This document shows, in pieces, positions 3,609 through 6,247 of a DNA stretch of 6,247 nucleotides. The translations under genes and the position numbers were made by a program. Below the pieces are notes generated by a model. The model had not been told where the DNA came from. It made no database searches and saw only the letters and a list, made by a program, of their open reading frames with translations. Every line of letters starts with the position of its first letter. The first letter of the stretch is position 1. The stretch comes from Treponema sp. (GTDB lineage: Bacteria; Spirochaetota; Spirochaetia; Treponematales; Breznakiellaceae), in assembly GCA_031288815.1 (NCBI GenBank), contig JAITQR010000318.1, forward strand, positions 1-6,247, read 5' to 3'.

Positions 3609-6247
3609 TCAGCCCGGTTCCCCCCAGGGATACTCAAAGGCATAGGACCCCGACCCAAGGATGGCCCTTGCCCCGCCCTCCGCCGGGGAGAAAGCCACGC
3701 CGCCTATGGTTCCGGGCGCCGCCTTGGGCAGGGTAAGCTCCGCGTCGGTGTTGTGGGGGATGGTGACCGATAGGGAGATCTTCCCGCCGGCGATCTCCCA
3801 GCGTACCGCAATCAGACCGTAGCCGGATTCGTATTTGGTTTCCGCCAGGCTGATGCCGCCGCCGGGACAGGGGCGGATGACGCTGCGGGCAAATCCGGTC
3901 CTCTCCCGATCCGTATCAAGGCCCCCCACGGCGCTGAAGACCCAGTCGCTGATCGCGCCGTAGGCGTAGTGGTTAAAGGAGTTCATGTCGGGGCTCCACA
4001 TGGTGCCGTCCGGTTTAAGGCCGTCCCAGTGCTCCCAGATGGTGGTGGCCCCCTTGGTCACCTGGTAGAGCCAGGAAGGGAAGTCCTCCTTCAGAAGCAG
4101 CTCATAGGCCAGATCCAAATGCCCGTTGTCGGCCAAAACCTTGCACACAAAGGGGGTCCCCACAAAACCGGTGGTCAAATGGTTGTTCTGTTCCGCCAGC
4201 AGGGCCACCAGGGTGTCAACGGTGCGCTGTTTGCAGGCCTCCGGTACGAGGTCAAAGATCAGGGAGAGGATACAGGCGGTCTGGGTGCGGGCGGCAATCC
4301 GGCCCCTGGGGGTAAAGAACTCCTGCGCGTACATCGCTCCGATATCCTCCCGGAGTTTGGCGTACTTTTTAGCGTCCTCCTCATACCCCAGGACCTTTGC
4401 GCAGAAGGCAAGCAGGGAGGCGGAATAGGCGTAGAAGGCGGTGGCGGTAAGATCGTTGGGGGTGGCGCCGAAGTAGCTCCCCTCCTTGGCATCCAGGGCA
4501 ACCCAGTCTCCAAAGTGGAAACCCACGTCAAACAGAAGCCCGTCCCGGGCAACGCTCCGGATATAGTCGACCCATTTTTTCATGGAAGGGTACTGCTCCG
4601 CCAAAAGATCCCGGTCGCCAAAATAGGTGTACATGGTCCAGGGAATGATAACCGCCGCGTCGGCCCAGGCGGTGGCCCCCGCCGCCTGGGTTACCCGCTC
4701 ATCGTTGCCGGCGATGTTGTCAAGCACATCGGGTACCACATGGGGCACCTGGCCGTCGGGGAGCTGACTTATCGCCAGATCCCGCAGCCATTTTCTGAAG
4801 AAGGGGGCGGTTTCCATAAGATAACTGGCAGCCCGGGCAAAGATCTCCGCGTCCCCGGTCCAGCCAAGCCGTTCATCCCGCTGGGGACAGTCGGTGGGGA
4901 TATCCACAAAGTTATCCTTCATGCTCCACCGGACATTGCTGATAAACCGGTTGACCTTTGGATTGGAACAGCGGAACTCCCCGGCGGGACGCATGTCCGA
5001 ATAGACCGCCACGGCCTCAAAGGCATCTTTATCGATAGCGCCGGGGTACTCATCAATGGCAATATACCGGAATCCCTGGAAGCTGCAATGGGGGGCGTAT
5101 GATTCCGGCCCATCACCCCTGAGGATGTATTCGACGGTCTGCCGTGCCCTTCGGAGATTTTCGGTGTAGAAATTCCCCGCCGCGTCCAGAATCTCCGCGT
5201 GGCGGATCCGTACCCGATCCCCGGCCTTTCCCCGCGCGGTAAAGCGCACCCAGCCGGAAATGTTCTGCCCAAAGTCGATCACCCGTTCCCCCGAGGGAGT
5301 CGTAAACAGGGAAACCGGTTTAAAGCGCTCCTGTTCCCGGATCGGAAGACCGTCCTGGGGCCGGAGTATCCCCGGGTCTTCGCTTTCGATATGGACCGGT
5401 TTCCAGGCCGGGCCGGAGAATCCCGGTTTATCCCAGCCCGGCTGCTCAAGCCGGGCGTCCCAGATTTCACCGTGGTACAGCTCCGCATAGGTCAGGGGCG
5501 CGGCGGCGCATTTCCAGTCCCCGTCGCTGACGACCAGTTCCACGGAGCCGTCGGCGTACTCCACCCGCAGCTGGGCGATAACGGCGGTCCGCATTCCAAA
5601 CACATTCCGTCTGCCAATCCAGCCGGCCAGATCCCCCTTGTACCAGCCCGGACCAACCAGAAAGGCGAGGGCGTTATCCCCCCGGGTAAGGAGACCGGTC
5701 AGGTCGTAGGTTTGAAAGAGAAGCCGTTCCCGGTATTCCGTCCAGCCTGGGGTAAGGACCTGATCCCCCACCCGGCTGCCGTTGCACCGGACTTCATAGA
5801 TGCCCTTGGCGGAGGCGTAGAGCCGGGCCGACCGGATCTCCCCGGGGAGCGTAAATTCCTTCCGCAGCAAGGTACCCGCCGAACTCGCCCCGGCGTTTTC
5901 ATCCTCCGCGCTGATAAAAAGGGCCTTCCATTCATCGTCCCTGAGCATGGCGGTCTCAAAACAGGCGGTTTCACTCCAGGGGCTCTCTCCGCCCTGGTTG
6001 TCCCAAACCTTTACCCGCCAAAAATACGGGGTTGAAGAGGCGAGCGGAGCTCCCCCATAGGACACCAGCAGGGACTGACGGGAAACCGTCCTCCCGCTCC
6101 GCCAAAGACAGGTCCCAAAGGTTTTATCCGTCCCCGCCTCAACGCTGTACGCGGTCTGAACCACGTCTCTCCGGTCCGATTCTATTTTCCAGCTTAAACG
6201 GGGTTTTGCGGTATAGACACCCAGGGGATTGGTCCTGTATTCGCAAC
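3609..6247 (-). CDS. alpha-L-rhamnosidase, GH78 (N-terminal few residues outside window)
   Basis: This inverting glycosidase removes terminal alpha-L-rhamnose from oligosaccharides or glycosides. The window shows 878 codons. The frame is open through the right edge, and the first residues, CEYRTNPLGVYTAKPRLSW, match the usual N-terminus, so only about 5-15 residues are missing; the GTG at 6162-6164 is internal. In visible numbering: fibronectin-like domain 1-98; Bac_rhamnosid_N lectin-like domain about 122-292 (GPGWYKGDLAG at 198-208); beta domain about 310-412 (IDFGQNISGW); (alpha/alpha)6 catalytic barrel about 420-777; C-terminal beta domain about 779-857. The catalytic signature DCPQRDERLGWTGD spans 452-465, with Glu458 the expected general acid. 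Glu738 in TTIWEHWDG is the expected base-side glutamate. No hydrophobic leader precedes the fibronectin-like part, so a cytoplasmic enzyme is likely, though the missing residues leave this open. Base composition is far richer in GC than the transporter genes downstream. Confidence 0.95.
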   Translation of the reverse strand, partial: CEYRTNPLGVYTAKPRLSWKIESDRRDVVQTAYSVEAGTDKTFGTCLWRSGRTVSRQSLLVSYGGAPLASSTPYFWRVKVWDNQGGESPWSETACFETAMLRDDEWKALFISAEDENAGASSAGTLLRKEFTLPGEIRSARLYASAKGIYEVRCNGSRVGDQVLTPGWTEYRERLLFQTYDLTGLLTRGDNALAFLVGPGWYKGDLAGWIGRRNVFGMRTAVIAQLRVEYADGSVELVVSDGDWKCAAAPLTYAELYHGEIWDARLEQPGWDKPGFSGPAWKPVHIESEDPGILRPQDGLPIREQERFKPVSLFTTPSGERVIDFGQNISGWVRFTARGKAGDRVRIRHAEILDAAGNFYTENLRRARQTVEYILRGDGPESYAPHCSFQGFRYIAIDEYPGAIDKDAFEAVAVYSDMRPAGEFRCSNPKVNRFISNVRWSMKDNFVDIPTDCPQRDERLGWTGDAEIFARAASYLMETAPFFRKWLRDLAISQLPDGQVPHVVPDVLDNIAGNDERVTQAAGATAWADAAVIIPWTMYTYFGDRDLLAEQYPSMKKWVDYIRSVARDGLLFDVGFHFGDWVALDAKEGSYFGATPNDLTATAFYAYSASLLAFCAKVLGYEEDAKKYAKLREDIGAMYAQEFFTPRGRIAARTQTACILSLIFDLVPEACKQRTVDTLVALLAEQNNHLTTGFVGTPFVCKVLADNGHLDLAYELLLKEDFPSWLYQVTKGATTIWEHWDGLKPDGTMWSPDMNSFNHYAYGAISDWVFSAVGGLDTDRERTGFARSVIRPCPGGGISLAETKYESGYGLIAVRWEIAGGKISLSVTIPHNTDAELTLPKAAPGTIGGVAFSPAEGGARAILGSGSYAFEYPWGEPG

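Noticed and set aside
3969..5102. Long plus-strand open frame of 377 codons opposite the rhamnosidase (a similar one lies at 5199-6035)
   Set aside because: The peptides are Gly/Pro-rich with no family features and lie antisense to a clear GH78 catalytic domain; in GC-rich genes such antisense frames stay open by codon bias.

Overview
This is a bacterial carbohydrate-utilisation locus. One strand (minus) carries, in transcription order (right to left), a GH78 alpha-L-rhamnosidase (5' end just outside the window), the 3' remnant of a sugar-binding lipoprotein-type gene, two CUT1-family ABC permeases, and a small DUF4838 protein. A few dozen codons of an unrelated plus-strand gene end at the left edge, so the minus-strand cluster converges on it. 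No tRNA, rRNA, CRISPR array, transposase or integrase is visible.

The host is a bacterium, but I cannot place it firmly. CUT1 permease pairs without their own ATPase, GH78 and DUF4838 together suit polysaccharide-scavenging anaerobes such as Spirochaetota (Treponema-like) or Bacillota. I lean weakly to a spirochaete; nothing in the window proves it.

Layout: 1-131, 3' end of a GC-rich plus-strand gene; 132-252, convergent intergenic stretch with three stem-loops; 253-1206, DUF4838 protein; 1219-2031 and 2034-2909/2924, the two permeases; 2942-2977, a strong hairpin with a U-rich tail; 2987-3484, 5'-truncated solute-binding protein; 3485-3608, non-coding junction with a GC hairpin; 3609-6247, the rhamnosidase.

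The intended pathway is probably uptake of a short rhamnose-containing (perhaps uronic-acid-containing) oligosaccharide by the ABC importer, followed by cytoplasmic cleavage by GH78 and the DUF4838 enzyme candidate. The importer is broken as drawn: about the first 60% of the binding protein is missing while both permeases are intact. The break lies close to a sharp base-composition change. Hand-counted 60-base rows give about 38-42% GC in the permease and binding-protein block, and about 65% in the rhamnosidase and in the left-edge gene. The transporter block therefore looks like a separately acquired or rearranged cassette, or a mis-assembled join. The oddest local signal is a perfect 14-bp-arm palindrome inside the binding-protein remnant.
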